A DNA stretch of 64,000 nt. Origin: Callipepla californica brunnescens. Its lineage: Eukaryota > Chordata > Aves > Galliformes > Odontophoridae. The notes below the pieces were generated by a model. It made no database searches, was not told the origin of the DNA, and saw only the letters and a program-made list of their open reading frames with translations. The stretch covers positions 4,300,180 to 4,364,179 of the forward strand of contig JALIRH010000045.1 of the NCBI GenBank assembly GCA_023055505.1, read 5' to 3'. The position numbers and the translations under genes are program-made. Below, one piece after another: positions 1 to 11,021 of this stretch. Each line of letters starts with the position of its first letter. Position 1 is the stretch's first letter.

Positions 1-283
1 CTTCTTCATACAAACTTAAAGATCTTTCATAACTTAGAACACTAAAGAATTACATTTAAAAAACTTCCAGTGGACAAAATTGGGACTTAAAGATGAACAG
101 AGACTCCAGGACAGTGTGTTGGGAGTTAATTGTGTTAAGAAGTTTGCTTCACTTGGTACAAGGCTATGGAATAACTTTACAGTGTATAATATAAGCTTTG
201 TTCTTAATAAATTTCCCTTGTGAAAGGAGTGTCATGAAGCTGCTTCTCGGTGATGACTTTTTTTTTTTTCCCCCCTTCTTCAG

Positions 284-501
284 TTCAGGGAGCAAGTGGT
301 GAGGGAAACTGTTGAGCAACTGGAGCAGAAGCTGTATGAAAAGCTTATTCATCACAATCAGTCTCCAGACTTCTCTGAGAGCTCTATTACAACAGCACCT
401 CCAAATTCAGAGACCCAAACAAATAATGGTAATCAGCGTGACTGGCTAATCTCCTGCTGCAACTGCCAGGCTCGAATTGTTGGAGTTCGCTACCAGTGCA
501 G
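284..501 (+). CDS. NBR1: NBR1 exon: coiled coil 1 and first half of ZZ finger
   Basis: The acceptor follows a long pyrimidine tract (260-283). The exon encodes a heptad-like segment starting FREQVV, a polar linker, then the first ZZ cysteine pairs (CNC and the C of RYQC). It ends after AG of a split serine codon at a GTAGAA donor. The 283 bases to its left are AT-rich intron with no recognisable exon. Confidence 0.93.
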
Positions 502-3500
502 GTAGAATGTGATGAGTGATGACTGTATAGGAATCTTAACAAGTTAAGCGTGTGAATGGAAGGATTAATTATTATTCTTTCTTTTCTAGAGTATTAAATC
601 TTTGTCTACCTCCTGGTAACCTTCTACTTTTACTACTTTGCAGTCTCTGCCCAGCCTACAGTATTTGTGAACAGTGTGAAGCAGGAACGTATGCACACGA
701 TCCTAATCATGTGTTGCTAAAGCTACGAAGACCTATGCTGTGTATTGCTGAAAACTTGGACGTTGCACAGTTTTCACCTTGCCTGCCCACTACTCTGGAG
801 CAAGTTAGGTAAATGGTGGTACCAGTCAGTACCTGATAAGACTATCATGGCAGCAAAGTAGAAAAGCCTGTCTTGCAGTTGGTGTTCTGCTTTTATGAAT
901 TCAAATTATTCTTAATAGGAAATGGTACTCTGTAGTGCAAGTATTTAAAAAATAGCTGTATGCATCCAGAATGACTTTCGTCAAGAATATTACAGAGCTT
1001 CTGATGGTAAAATAGAAAAGATCATTGGTGGATAGTAGACTTTGAGAGCTTGCTTGTTCTTTGAGTATGTTCTGATCTGCCTTCTTTTTCTCTGAGGCTA
1101 TTCTAAATACCTTTATCAGGAGCTATGAAGTTTTTCTTTGAGAATCATCAGGTATCCAGTCTAGAAACAAGAGATGTTACCTGAAGTATTCCCTCTTAGA
1201 CTGTATTGACTAAAGCTGAACTTTGATCAATTCAGTACGCTTAACAAAGTGACTCTGTCTATGCAGGCTCCAGAAGCAGATAGACAAAAGATTTCTGAAG
1301 GCAGAAAAGCAGAGGTTGCGAGCAGAGAAGAAACAGCGGAAGGCAGAGGTCCGAGAGCTCAAAAAGCAGCTAAAATTGCACAGGAAAATTCATCTGTGGA
1401 ACTCGGTCCCTGTATTGGAAACTAGTGGCTCATCGAATCTGAAGTCAGAAAATCTCCAACACAGTACCTCGCCGTAAGGGTTGTTATTAGCTAAACAATT
1501 CTTACTTGCACTGTCTGGCCTTCTGTGATGAGACTGAGTTAAAGTACCAAGGAAGGCTGTGAAATCAGTCACTCATTTGAGTATCATTTGTAATATCATT
1601 CTTTGAAAATTTTGTCTAAATAGAATTTACAAGGTAGAGTTCTTTTTGAGGAGAGCAGCAGCAGAAGAAAACCAAAGCAACTGATGATTATGTTGGTTGA
1701 AGAGGAACGCAAATGCCTAGGATGACATGTGTGCACGTAATATAAATTAACATCGCTGCTAGCTTTTTTGAGAATCCATATTTTCCTGTTTTTATTGTCT
1801 CCTTGTAGTTATGTACACAGAAAATACTTGTTTGGTGCTTTTTTTTTTTTTTTTTTCCTGTATGAATTTAGGATGAGGCACATTAGGCAGCAGCCTTTCA
1901 GGCAGAGCAAATGGAAAAAAAAAATCAACTGAAGGGCAGTGAACCTTTCTTTTACACCTGGGTGCTGTAATCAGAATAGAGATTCTTCTGAATTAGCAGA
2001 TCTTATTTTTGTATGTTTCCTTTTTAGTTAAGCAAAATGAACTGCTATGTGGTGTTTAGACTTGAGCTGAAAACTGTTCTAAAACAGTATGGAAACACAT
2101 ACAGAGACTAGAGACTGTTTTTCAGTCCTTAAAAAAACAACACATCTAAGTATGATGTTCTATTTTAGCCATAATGGCTGATTAACTTGCTCAGTTTTGG
2201 CGTTTTGGTTTGTTTTCCTTTACCCTGCCAGGAGTCTCAATCAGCATTTCCAAGCAATTGTTCCAACACTAAGTGCAGTTTTTGTGGATGAGAATTTGCC
2301 TGATGGAACTCACCTGCAGCCGGGCACAAAGTTCATCAAACACTGGCAAATGAAAAATACTGGCAGTGTGGAATGGAGCTCAGACACAAAGGTAGCTTTC
2401 CTTTGTTGTCAACTTTTACATACTGAAATGACTGTAGAAAATAAAGTTCATATGTGTTAAGAATCTAAATTCTCTCTTGGAGAATACCTGTTTATGATTT
2501 ATTTTGTCGGGTTGATTAACTGGAAAATGTAGGGCAGTAAGCTGTCCTTACAACTGGAGAGCATAGAAGGAGAGCAGTCAAGGTAAACATCAGTGAAAAT
2601 GTCTTCTGTTTTTCTAGTGTAATAGTGCAGCCTGGTTACGAAAAGTATGTTGCATTTCTGATTTCTGGAATAGCCTCTTAGTGTTGACTGGATTCCTGTT
2701 TAAAGATGAGTATGGAGTGTTGACTGGATTCCTGTTTAAAGATGAGTATGGTTTTACCTTGTGGTGATGGAGACTAACATGTCAACCTTTACTAGCAGCT
2801 GCTCTTTGTCCAGCATTTGTATAAGGCCTTTTAGCAGAGAAGTTCAGAATGTTTCTTCCTCCCTACTACTAAAGAGGAACTTGTAAAGTTTTTCTTCTTT
2901 CTCTTTCAGCTGAAACTTATGTGGGGAAATCTCACCTTGGCATCTTCTGAGAAAAAGGATGTGTTGGTACCATCCATACCAACAGGGCAAATAGGAACCA
3001 TTTCAGTTGAGTTTGTGGCTCCCAATATAGAAGGAACTTATACCTCTCACTGGAGGTTGTCACACAGAGGCGAACAGTTTGGGCCTAGAGTCTGGTGCAG
3101 TATTGTTGTGGATCCCTCCCCAGCTGCTGACTCATTAGAAAGCAATTGGAAGGATTTTGATTCCCATCATAAAGACAATATTTCCCGTAACGAACAGGCA
3201 AGCAACTCATCCAGTATTGGGGTACTTGTGAATTGTCTGGTAGTTGGAAGAATATGCATTGTTCTCTGCAATTTTATTGTTTTCCTAGCTGTATTGACGT
3301 CTAGGAGATTACTTTAATAGTTTGCTTCTGATTTTTTTTTTTTTTTTTTTAAGTTACTATTGCTAGTAGACAAGAAAAAACAACTTCTTTTGGACTTGTA
3401 AGTTCTGAAATGGTAATTCTTTTTTGACAGACATCCAATAGGTTACTAATCTGTTTCAGTAACTTTTTCTAGTAAAATGAAAGATTACAGAATTACTTCA

Positions 3501-6500
3501 TGTTAAATCCTGTCCTTTTTGGCTCTAAAATGGGATGGGCCGAGTTTAATATTTTTCAAGTTGTTTGTGGTGTAAATAATATTCAAGATTTATGTCTTAT
3601 GTGACTTAGATCTGCTACCTGACAAAGGTGCTTGAGGCTTCTTGTTTGTCTGTGGTGTTTTTATTTTTTATTTTTATTTTTTGTCTCTTGCAGGATTCTT
3701 ACTTGAAGCTAGAAAGAAATACTCGTGTTATGGGTGAAATTATGGAACAGGCTGAGATATCTCTGCCACCTTTTCCTTTGAAGATGAAAAATCTACCCAG
3801 TGAGAGAGAATTCTATATCCCGTCTGTTGATCTTCTCACTGCGCAGGTAAAGTGCCTAAGAAAATACTAATAATCAGGTAGAGGTGAAACTAACGGTATT
3901 GGTTTTGATGTCTGCCTACATAGACATCCATAAGAATAAGTAGCTTTTAAGCTTTAGAATACTCTTCCTGAAAACATAGTGGTTATACTGCATTTTATAT
4001 AGCAGAACTATTTCCCTGAATTATTACAGGGGGCTGTCACTAAGCAGGGCATGTGCTAAGATTTTCCTTGAGTTATGGTGTAGGGTCTGTCTTTTGACTT
4101 CTGACATTGAAGCACTTAATTTTCCCTCTCACTGCCTTAATCTGTGTATTGTTTTCTCTAGTGTAGGGGTGAACTTTATGGGGAAGATATTCTCCATTTG
4201 AGGCCATGAAAGTCACTAAGAGGATGGAATAGACCCTTTTGTAAGATACTGGAATTACAGAATCACCAAGGTTGGAAAAGACCTTTAAGATCATTCTGTC
4301 CGACAGTCCACTTATCACCAATGTTTTCCACTAAACCATGTTTCCCAGTAAAACATCTAAATGTTTCATGAACACCTCCAGGTTGGTGACTCTACCACCT
4401 TCCTGGGCAGGCTGTTCCAGTGCCTGATCTCTTGGAGAAGAAGTCCTATTGTCCAATCTGAATTTCCCCTGGCACAACTTGAGGCCATTTGTTATAGACT
4501 TGTTGCTAGGTATGTGGGAGAAGAGGCCAATTCCCACTTCATCACAGCTTCCCTCAGGTAGTTGTAGAGAGTAATGATATCACCCCTGAGCTTCCTCTTC
4601 TCCAGACTGAACAATCCTGGATCCCAAGGATTCCCTGAGTCTGGGAAGTACCACATAGGATTCCAGATTGTTTGTTGGTGAAAACTGGGATTTCTTTCTC
4701 TAGGATTTGCTGTCCTTTGAGCTGTTGGACATCAATATTGTACAGGAATTGGAGCGAGTGCCACACAATACTCCTGTTGGTAAGAATTTTCTGATATTCT
4801 GGGAGCTGTTGCTAGCATTCTGAATTACCATTTACTCAATGAAAATTTGTCTGGGCAAAAGTTTATTTGTTCTTTGGGCTGCCGTGTCTCTTTATTTTTT
4901 TGTGTGTGTGTGTGTGCATCACCAGAGGAGATTTAATGGTCACCTGTCACTTTCAGTCTTAACTTCTTTCCCGTTTCATGTCCCCAAGACCATAAGTTTC
5001 CAGGCATTCTAGAAGGTTGTCATTTGCTTTTCCTCAGCAAGTACCAGTGATTGCAAAGCTAATTGTCTATTTTGCCAAAATATCTTTTAAGATAACTGGG
5101 TTTCTTCAGTCTTGGAAGAATATTCTTTAAGAAGGGATTACTTCTTAAAAGGTTACCTCCTGGAGGAAGGTTTCTGTGAAGACGATTATCATTAAAGTAA
5201 TAATCTTTGTTTTTCAGACATGACTCCGTGCATGTCCCCTTTGCCGCATGATAGCCTCTTGCTAGAGAAACCTGGCTTAGGTCAGATAGAGGAGGAGAAT
5301 GAGGGGAGTGGATTTAAACCAGTGCCTGGTAAGCAGTAATGATGGGGGGCTTGAGAATGGGGAGGGAGGAGGGGTATTGTCAGATCTGATAATGGGACAG
5401 AAGTGATGTGTTTTATTTACCCAAGGAATTGGAATTCTTGTTTTTTGCCTTTCTGTGAAAAAAAGTTGAATTGTAAACCTGTAATCTGATGCTATTCTCT
5501 GTAAAGCTTGGAGTGTAATATACCTAAAGTTCAGAAATAGAGAATTAAGGTTCATTTGAGTTCTCTATCTTGTAGAATTGGTGAGAGAGCTGAGAATTTG
5601 CCTTTTAAGGACTAGATTAGACACTCGCATTCCATTTCAACTTGAAATGAATTCTGAAGTCTTTAACATCTGAAGAATAATCAGTACATGCAATCAGTAT
5701 TATTGGCATTGGCTATCTTAAAAAAAACAAACAACAAAAAAAAGGTTTCATACTTAATGTTTCCTTGTGGTGGCATTAAAGTAATCTGTTGTGTTTTCCT
5801 TTCAAAGCAGTGACTGAGGTCTGCTTTTCTACAGGTACTTGTGTGGTAAAAATGAAAACTGAACATCCACTGAACCAGGAGGAAGGGGAAGAAGATATGA
5901 GTGGGACTCAATTTGTCTGCGAGACTGTGATTCGCTCTCTAACTCTGGATGCTGCACCTGACCATAAGCCCCCACAGAAAAAGAAATCCCTGAAGAGTGA
6001 GTACTGTATCTAGTTGACTTCTGTTGCTTTACTTTCCTTGCAGATATTGGCCACAGATTGATTTATACTGCAGCTAATGATAAGTTTTCAAATGGTTTAT
6101 GTTGTGTTGTATTAGATTCTTTGCAAACGTTCCAAGACACCTTCAGTTGTAATGTGATAAATGAAGAACCTTCTAGGATAAAAACTCATTCCGCTCCTAA
6201 AAAGGAATCAAATATCCATCACTCAGAGTCAATGGCAGAAAATGGCAATGGTAAGTAAAAAAAAAAAAAAAAAAGTCTGAATTGAATGTAAAGCTATAGT
6301 AGGCACTGCAGAGGTGGGAGGAAAAAAAAAACAGTTACAAAAAAATCCCTGGTGTTCTAGGACTGTGATTCCCTTGATGTAGCAAGGGTCAGTGTTGCAT
6401 CAGAAAATTGGTGTCATTGCTCTGAACAAAGAGCTGTTTTGAAAGCTTTGTTCTAATCAAAGGAAGAAAAAGAGTGAAATTGGAATATTGACTGGAACCA

Positions 6501-9269
6501 TTATCGCAGTCGTTAGTCCAGTCAATCAGATATGTGCTTGCAGATTATGCGTGGCTGGCACTTACTTATTTTGTGTGCGTAGCTTGAAGTCTGTGCTTAG
6601 ATTTGGTGTGTATAATTTAGGAGGTGAAAACTGCTGTTCCCAGTGTATCTGTTACCTGTGTTATGTTCTACCTAAGTGTAATATAAGATCAGTATCTCCC
6701 TCATCCCCTCAAGAAATAAAGAATAACAATAGAAAAGCTCTTATACAATTAACATTGGTAGCAAAGCTATTAAGTTATTTCTGAATAATTGCCCTTTACA
6801 TCTGGAACAGGACTGCCTTTGGTCTTATCCAGGCAGAACAGACAATTTTTAATACCTTTTTTTTCCCCCCTATTAGGCGAGCTTCTCTTGTCTGATGAGG
6901 GAACAAACCACTCTAGCATTACTGCCAGGTCTGACGAAGATGAAGGTGATGATAAAGACGATGTTCAAAGTCAAGGCTCCTCCACTTCATCAGAGGATTA
7001 TATCATTATTCTCCCTGAGTGCTTTGATACCAGCCGTCCTTTAGGGGAGTCCATGTATAGTTCAGCTCTTTCTCAGCCCAGCCTGGAAAAGACAGGAGAA
7101 TCTGAAACAGGGGCAGGGAATTCAGAAGTGGAAAGGCAGCCACAGATGCACAGCATCAGTAATATTTTGACAACTTCACAAACAATTGCTGTAGTACCGT
7201 TGGCCCCAGAGGTTGTGGACACCTTACCCCAGACTGAAAGGTATGCTTCTGTGACAAGAATAAAGAGTTACTGCAAGCTTTGCAGGATGTGGTGGTCAAG
7301 TTCAGTGTCCAAATAAAAATTATTGAAAAAAAAAATTACAAAATCAGTTTTGCATGTGCTTGTGTCCTATATCCTGTAAGTAGGAAAGAAGGAAGTTCAT
7401 AAACAGGCAAAAGATTTACATATGTGTGGGCACGTAAGATGTAAATGGTAATTGTTTTGCTTTGTTTTCAGAAATCTTGCATCTCTTCAGAATCATATCT
7501 TCCAGGAGCCAAACATACCAACTTCAGAGAGTGTCTCTTCCACTCCTTATAATCAAATGAGAGAAGGTATTGACTGTACTTACTGAAGGGAGTGTGCATA
7601 ATTGCATCCTGTTCTTTACCCCTGCAATCGAATTTGGTGTTTTTTAGTCTTGAGGGAAACAGAAACCTACCCAAGTAATAACCATCTGTTTCTCTTGGGG
7701 TGTTTATTCAAATCTTCAGCATGATAAAATTTTAAAGCAGTAGTCAGTTTTCTGAATCAGATGAGAATAGTATTTATTCATCAGAAATGATAGGAGAGCA
7801 CTCAGAAGTGTCTGTATACATATAGAAGGTTACCTTGCTCTGGAATTACAGCTGCATGCTAAAGCTGTTGTTACAGTTATTTGGAGCTCAGACATCAGTT
7901 CATATCGTAGTGTAGTAGATACCCCCTGACTAATCAGCCAAATGTCTTCTGGAATTCTTTGACTGTATCAACTGTAGTGAGAATTTTGCATGCCTAGCTT
8001 GTATCTGGGTCAGGAAGCTTGAAAGTTTTGCTTTAGATTGAATCTCACTTTCTGTTTATGTGCATGTTGAATCTCTTCAGTTTTCAGTTAACTGTATGTG
8101 TTCATATGGTATTTTTTTTTCTTCCAGAACCTAGTGGTGAAGACAGGCATGAACCAGGATCCTCTCTATTTCTAACCAATAATCAGAAGGGCTCAGAATA
8201 CCCAAGGTAAAGAAACAGAAGCTGCAGCTTCACAAATCTGATTTGTTCCATGGTCTTTCTCTTAAGACTGAGTGACTAAGAATCAGTGGAAACCAGGCTG
8301 AAGTTACTCTGGTTTGGATGGACGTGTCACAGCTTCTATGTATATAGACTATTTAATCCTTTCGTTTTGTGTAAAGTAAGCTAACATATTTTAACGTTAA
8401 AAAAAAGTAAGTACAAATTAACAGAAGGCATGGAGAGCTTGATTCCTGAGTAGCAGTGATTCTTTTGTATGATAAGTTATTCTCTCCAGCAAGAACTAAG
8501 TATCAATTGAACTATTAGTGGGGAAAGATTTCCCTTTTAGGTGGACAAAACACATGGCTTTTGCTGACCCAAGTGTAATACCTAACCTTTCTGCAGAAAC
8601 CCACAAGGAGGCAGTATTGCGGGAGAACTAGTTAAAGGAGCTTTGTCAGTTGCTGCCTCTGCCTACAAAGCATTATTTGCTGGACCACCCATTACAGAAC
8701 AGGTAATTGTCTTTTTTTTTTTTTTTTTTCCCATGTTCTATATGAGTTTTGCAGAATCCCAACATTACAATTGTACGTGTTGGTACCTTAATAAAACATA
8801 CATTCTCTGTATTGATGTTTTACAACACTGCTGCAACAGTAAAATGTTAAGTTTGATGACATCCCCCAGGTGATAGAGAAATCTATGCTGTGGAGATAGA
8901 AGCATGTCTCTTTGAGCATAATGCAAGAGCAGTAATTCAAATCTACAAGTGACCAATGAAAGTAGATGCACATTACTTCCTTCTGGACAAAGGACCTTAG
9001 TGTCAACACTGCATTCCAGTATAATGCAGGACCACTGCTTGAGATGACAAAAAATAAGATAAACAATCTTGTCTCTCTTGTTTTGTTTCTATCAGCCTGC
9101 AGCTGCAGAAGAGCGCACTACTGCTCTTCTATCCAGTCTGTGTGAGATGGGATTCTGTGACAGGCAATTAAACCTGCGACTGCTGAAGAAACACAACAAT
9201 AATATGGTTCAAGTGGTAACTGAATTGCTTCAGATCAGTAATGGTGACTGGTACAGCAACAGATGCTGA
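284..9269 (+). CDS. NBR1: NBR1 autophagy cargo receptor, C-terminal 15 coding exons (gene continues off left edge)
   Basis: Spliced coding region: 284-501, 644-808, 1267-1473, 2232-2391, 2910-3197, 3694-3846, 4704-4779, 5218-5328, 5835-5996, 6116-6250, 6877-7240, 7472-7566, 8128-8206, 8597-8702, 9096-9269. Reading phase is continuous across every junction and encodes about 830 residues. Seen in order (fragment numbering): coiled coil 1-22, ZZ zinc finger about 58-105, basic coiled coil about 129-170, FW domain about 210-319 with four conserved tryptophans, acidic and serine-rich stretch with LIR core YIII at 600-603, amphipathic helix 745-767, and UBA about 783-823 with an MGF motif. In this family the receptor binds ubiquitinated cargo through UBA and LC3/GABARAP through the LIR, delivering cargo to autophagosomes, and oligomerises with p62 through PB1. 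The PB1 exons lie left of the window. All introns are GT-AG except the one after 3197. Lengths and motifs agree with intact NBR1, and I see no premature stop. Confidence 0.96.
644..808 (+). CDS. NBR1: NBR1 exon: second half of ZZ zinc finger
   Basis: The exon starts after TTTGCAG and completes the split serine. It encodes the remaining ZZ ligands: C-x2-C pairs in LCPAYSICEQC, and HDPNH as the two histidines, followed by KLRRP. It ends inside a split arginine codon at AG|GTAAAT. The long pyrimidine-rich lead-in (about 578-643) fits a strong acceptor. Confidence 0.93.
1267..1473 (+). CDS. NBR1: NBR1 exon: basic second coiled coil
   Basis: The exon encodes a long Lys/Arg/Glu/Gln-rich helix (LKAEKQRLRAEKKQRKAE and onward) ending in HRKIHLWNS, matching the second coiled coil between ZZ and FW in NBR1. 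It is flanked by ATGCAG and GCC|GTAAGG and ends two bases into a proline codon. Confidence 0.93.
2232..2391 (+). CDS. NBR1: NBR1 exon: start of FW (NBR1) domain
   Basis: The exon contains FVDENLPDGT, LQPGTKFIKHW and NTGSVEWSS, which carry the first two of the four tryptophans that name the FW fold. It starts at CCAG|GAG and ends at AAG|GTAGCT in phase 0. Confidence 0.94.
2680..2751 (+). repeat. Perfect 36-bp tandem duplication in an NBR1 intron
   Basis: Bases 2680-2715 are repeated exactly at 2716-2751, with no mismatch seen. It lies in the intron between the two FW exons, about 160 bases before the 2910 acceptor. Identity suggests recent slippage. Confidence 0.95.
2910..3197 (+). CDS. NBR1: NBR1 exon: rest of FW domain; ends at a GC donor
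   Basis: The 96 codons begin LKLMWGNLTLAS, pass through the third and fourth FW tryptophans (TSHWRLSH and GPRVWCS), then an acidic/polar linker ending NISRNEQ. The exon end was chosen at CAG|GCAAGC, a GC-AG type donor. This keeps phase 0 into the next exon and gives the linker length expected from mammalian NBR1. A GT donor at GGG|GTACTT, 33 bases downstream (after 3230), would also keep frame and add 11 codons. Confidence 0.85.
3694..3846 (+). CDS. NBR1: NBR1 exon: linker after FW domain
   Basis: The acceptor has an unusually long T-rich tract (3655-3693). The 51 codons run from DSYLKLERNT to SVDLLTAQ. The SERE-F/L-YIPSVDLLTAQ segment is a strongly conserved NBR1 signature. Donor CAG|GTAAAG, phase 0. 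Confidence 0.92.
4252..4645 (-). mobile_element. CR1-type LINE fragment, 5' truncated, antisense to NBR1
   Basis: Plus-strand sequence beginning ACAGAATCACCAAGGTTGG and continuing through GACCTTTAAGATCATT, a GGCTGTTCCAGTGCCTGATC core and CTTCTCCAGACTGAACAA matches the reverse complement of the 3' part of CR1 retrotransposons, the main avian LINE family. The element therefore points to the minus strand, with its 3' end near 4252 and a truncated 5' end near 4645. It is diverged and has no coding capacity. It sits inside the intron before exon 4704. Boundaries are approximate. Confidence 0.88.
4704..4779 (+). CDS. NBR1: NBR1 exon: conserved FELLDINIVQEL segment
   Basis: A 76-base exon between TCTAG and TTG|GTAAGA. 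It encodes DLLSFELLDINIVQELERVP and then HNTPV, an almost invariant NBR1 stretch that reads directly on from DLLTAQ of the previous exon. The CR1 fragment upstream ends about 58 bases before the acceptor. Confidence 0.93.
4901..4916 (+). repeat. Short (TG)8 microsatellite
   Basis: Eight TG dinucleotides follow a T run in an NBR1 intron. Confidence 0.9.
5218..5328 (+). CDS. NBR1: NBR1 exon: MTPCMSPLPHDS segment
   Basis: The exon starts after TTTTCAG and completes a split aspartate, then encodes MTPCMSPLPHDS and EKPGLGQIEEENEG, both conserved in NBR1. It ends one base into a glycine codon at CTG|GTAAGC. Confidence 0.93.
5835..5996 (+). CDS. NBR1: NBR1 exon: SGTQFVCETVIRSLTLDAAP segment
   Basis: The exon encodes an acidic run and then the conserved SGTQFVCETVIRSLTLDAAP block. 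The start after TTCTACAG at 5834 was chosen because it gives the linker length nearest to mammalian NBR1. A second acceptor ending at 5810 is 24 bases upstream, in frame and without a stop. Donor AAGA|GTGAGT. Confidence 0.88.
6116..6250 (+). CDS. NBR1: NBR1 exon: poorly conserved polar linker
   Basis: The exon is inferred from phase continuity: acceptor GTATTAG, 44 full codons starting SLQTFQDTFS and ending MAENGN, then donor ATG|GTAAGT. The residues are Ser/Lys/His/Glu-rich and match mammals only loosely, so this exon rests on splice signals and frame more than similarity. Confidence 0.75.
6877..7240 (+). CDS. NBR1: NBR1 exon: acidic region and LC3-interacting motif
   Basis: The largest exon in the window, 120 full codons. 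It carries an Asp/Glu-rich run, then SSTSSEDYIIILPECFDTSR with LIR core YIII encoded at 6999-7010. Preceding Ser and Asp/Glu residues fit phosphorylation-tunable LIR motifs in general. Conserved HSISNILTTSQT follows. Acceptor CTATTAG after a T/C tract; donor AAAG|GTATGC. Confidence 0.94.
7472..7566 (+). CDS. NBR1: NBR1 exon: variable linker
   Basis: Acceptor GTTTTCAG. The exon encodes the completed arginine, then NLASLQNHIFQEPN through NQMRE, and ends at AAG|GTATTG. No domain is visible. It is supported by frame continuity and good splice sites. Confidence 0.8.
8128..8206 (+). CDS. NBR1: NBR1 exon: variable linker
   Basis: A 79-base exon after a T-rich tract and CTTCCAG, encoding a polar segment (PSGEDRHEPGSS, then NNQKGSEYP). 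It ends AAG|GTAAAG within a split arginine. Low conservation; kept because both phases fit. Confidence 0.8.
8597..8702 (+). CDS. NBR1: NBR1 exon: amphipathic helix before UBA (J region)
   Basis: The exon encodes GGSIAGELVKGALSVAASAY and KALFAGPP. This is the conserved amphipathic helix that in NBR1 contributes to membrane association next to the UBA. Acceptor TTCTGCAG; donor CAG|GTAATT. Confidence 0.94.
9096..9269 (+). CDS. NBR1: NBR1 last exon: UBA domain and stop
   Basis: Acceptor TTTCTATCAG. The 57 codons include LCEMGFCDRQLNLRLLKKHN and VVTELLQ, the UBA domain with the MGF loop that contacts ubiquitin, ending DWYSNRC and a TGA stop at 9267-9269. Confidence 0.96.
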   Translation, partial: PAAAEERTTALLSSLCEMGFCDRQLNLRLLKKHNNNMVQVVTELLQISNGDWYSNRC

Positions 9270-9843
9270 ACCTTCCCAGTGGAGGGATGAATCGCCCTAG
9301 TTGCACAAATTCTCATTATCACTACAACTTTGTCAGGCTGTCCTTCAACTGCTTTGGAGATATAGATAAAACTTCGGCTTTTCTTTGAGCTTTTGACTTT
9401 TTCCTGTCATGGAAATGTCAAACCAGTGTTTGCCTCACAACATTTTACAAATTGGAGACCAGAATTTGAACTTTATTTTTGCTGAAGTTAGAAGTATTAA
9501 GTTGATAACTTTATACTGAATAATTTTTACCTGGAAATGTTATAGAATGACTTCAGCCTGCAGACAGATGAGAACTTCCCCTTTTACTGTGTGTAAAATA
9601 CTTCTAGGCAGCTGGGAGCTCTCGTTTTGCTTCTAACAAACTTTGTAATAGGAGGCAGTGTAAAATGCTTCTGTAAGATGTAGTCTTCTCTAATTTACAC
9701 AAGATTCTTGCTACTTGGAAGCTGTTTCTTCTGATATGATTTAGTTAACAAATTTCGTCCAGTTCATTATAGTAACGTAACAGATTTAAACCTTACAAAT
9801 CGTTCTTGGGTGAGCGGGGAGAGGGGCAGAATGTTGCTTGTAT

Positions 9844-9849
9844 AATAAA
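9844..9849 (+). other. Candidate poly(A) signal AATAAA for NBR1 (proximal)
   Basis: Canonical hexamer about 575 bases after the stop codon, the first of two within 100 bases. Confidence 0.5.
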
Positions 9850-9938
9850 ATCGGTCTTGAAGCATCAAATGACTTCTGAAAAGCCTGAAGTTAATTTGAA
9901 CTGATGTATACCAGGGAAATCACCGTTTCTTGTAGCAG

Positions 9939-9944
9939 AATAAA
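9939..9944 (+). other. Candidate poly(A) signal AATAAA for NBR1 (second)
   Basis: Canonical hexamer in GCAGAATAAAGC, about 670 bases after the stop codon. Confidence 0.5.
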
Positions 9945-10986
9945 GCATAAGAGTTAATATACCAGTGGCGATATTAAGTGTAAGTATTTGTAGTAACGGT
10001 AACAGAAAATGTATATCTAACAGAAAATATAGCCTACATAAAATAGTTTGTTAAAAATTGAGCTGTGAGTGTAGGAACGAACTTTCTAAGAACCGTTGAA
10101 AAGGTACTTTGGGAAAAAAATGTGTAAAAACTCATCCCCTGTGTTCTTTCTGTGTTGTCCGGACATCTTAATGCTACATAAAGAGTTAAAGAGTACATGG
10201 AAAGCCAGGCCTGAACTGGAGGATGAGTTCTGGTAGCATTTGGGAAACAAAAGGACCCCCACCCTGAGGATAGGGGTTGTACCACATACTTTATTTTGAA
10301 AAATGTAACTTAAGCTGTGTTAAATACATAGTCTCTGGCAATGGTTTTAGCTGCTTCTGTGTTTTTGTAAACACATCTGTAGAATTCACTTTCTCAGGAT
10401 TTTTGCTTTACATACACATACTTATTTCAAGGTTTAAGAATTCCCTCCCAAATATCCTGAGAGGTGACTTGATTCTTAAGAATCGCAAGAAGCCAGTAAC
10501 ATACACTGCTGTGCAGTGGTGTATCTATAGGTAATTGCTTAGAGGTCAGTCCTCTGAAAGTGACAGCAATGTTGGCTAAGTTCTTTCGTTTAAGTAAGCT
10601 TTCTTAGTTGCTGCAGTAGGTGACCAGTGATCCTGAAATACAAATACTACTGCTGCTTCAAAAATAAGCATTTCTATATTGATAAAATGTAGCTGAAGCA
10701 GTTATCAGTATTCTGACTGATCAGATGATCGGTAATAGTTTTTTAAAGACCTAATACTCTTCATGATAAGATACCATTAAAATAATTGAGGAAAAATGTG
10801 TATCATACTCTTTCTGTTTTAAACCTATTTTTATAGCTTGTGGAAGGTAAACTCTTAAATATTTATTTTGAAAACCAGTAGGACTATTTTGCAGTGTTTC
10901 CCATCTGTCTGAACCCCAGTACAGCTGTCTTCTGTGGACCAGATAAAGACTTTTCTGTAACTTGAGATTACAGGTGTGTGTGTTTG

Positions 10987-11021
10987 TTTTTTTTTTTTTT
11001 TTTTTGTTCCCCCCCCCCCCC
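10987..11021 (+). repeat. Poly-T followed by poly-C tract
   Basis: A run of about 19 T, then GTT and a run of 13 C. Length is likely polymorphic and error-prone. Confidence 0.85.

Noticed and set aside
6488..6784. 98-codon open frame in an NBR1 intron
   Set aside because: Cys-rich by chance; it has no splice signals or similarity and lies wholly between two well-placed NBR1 exons.
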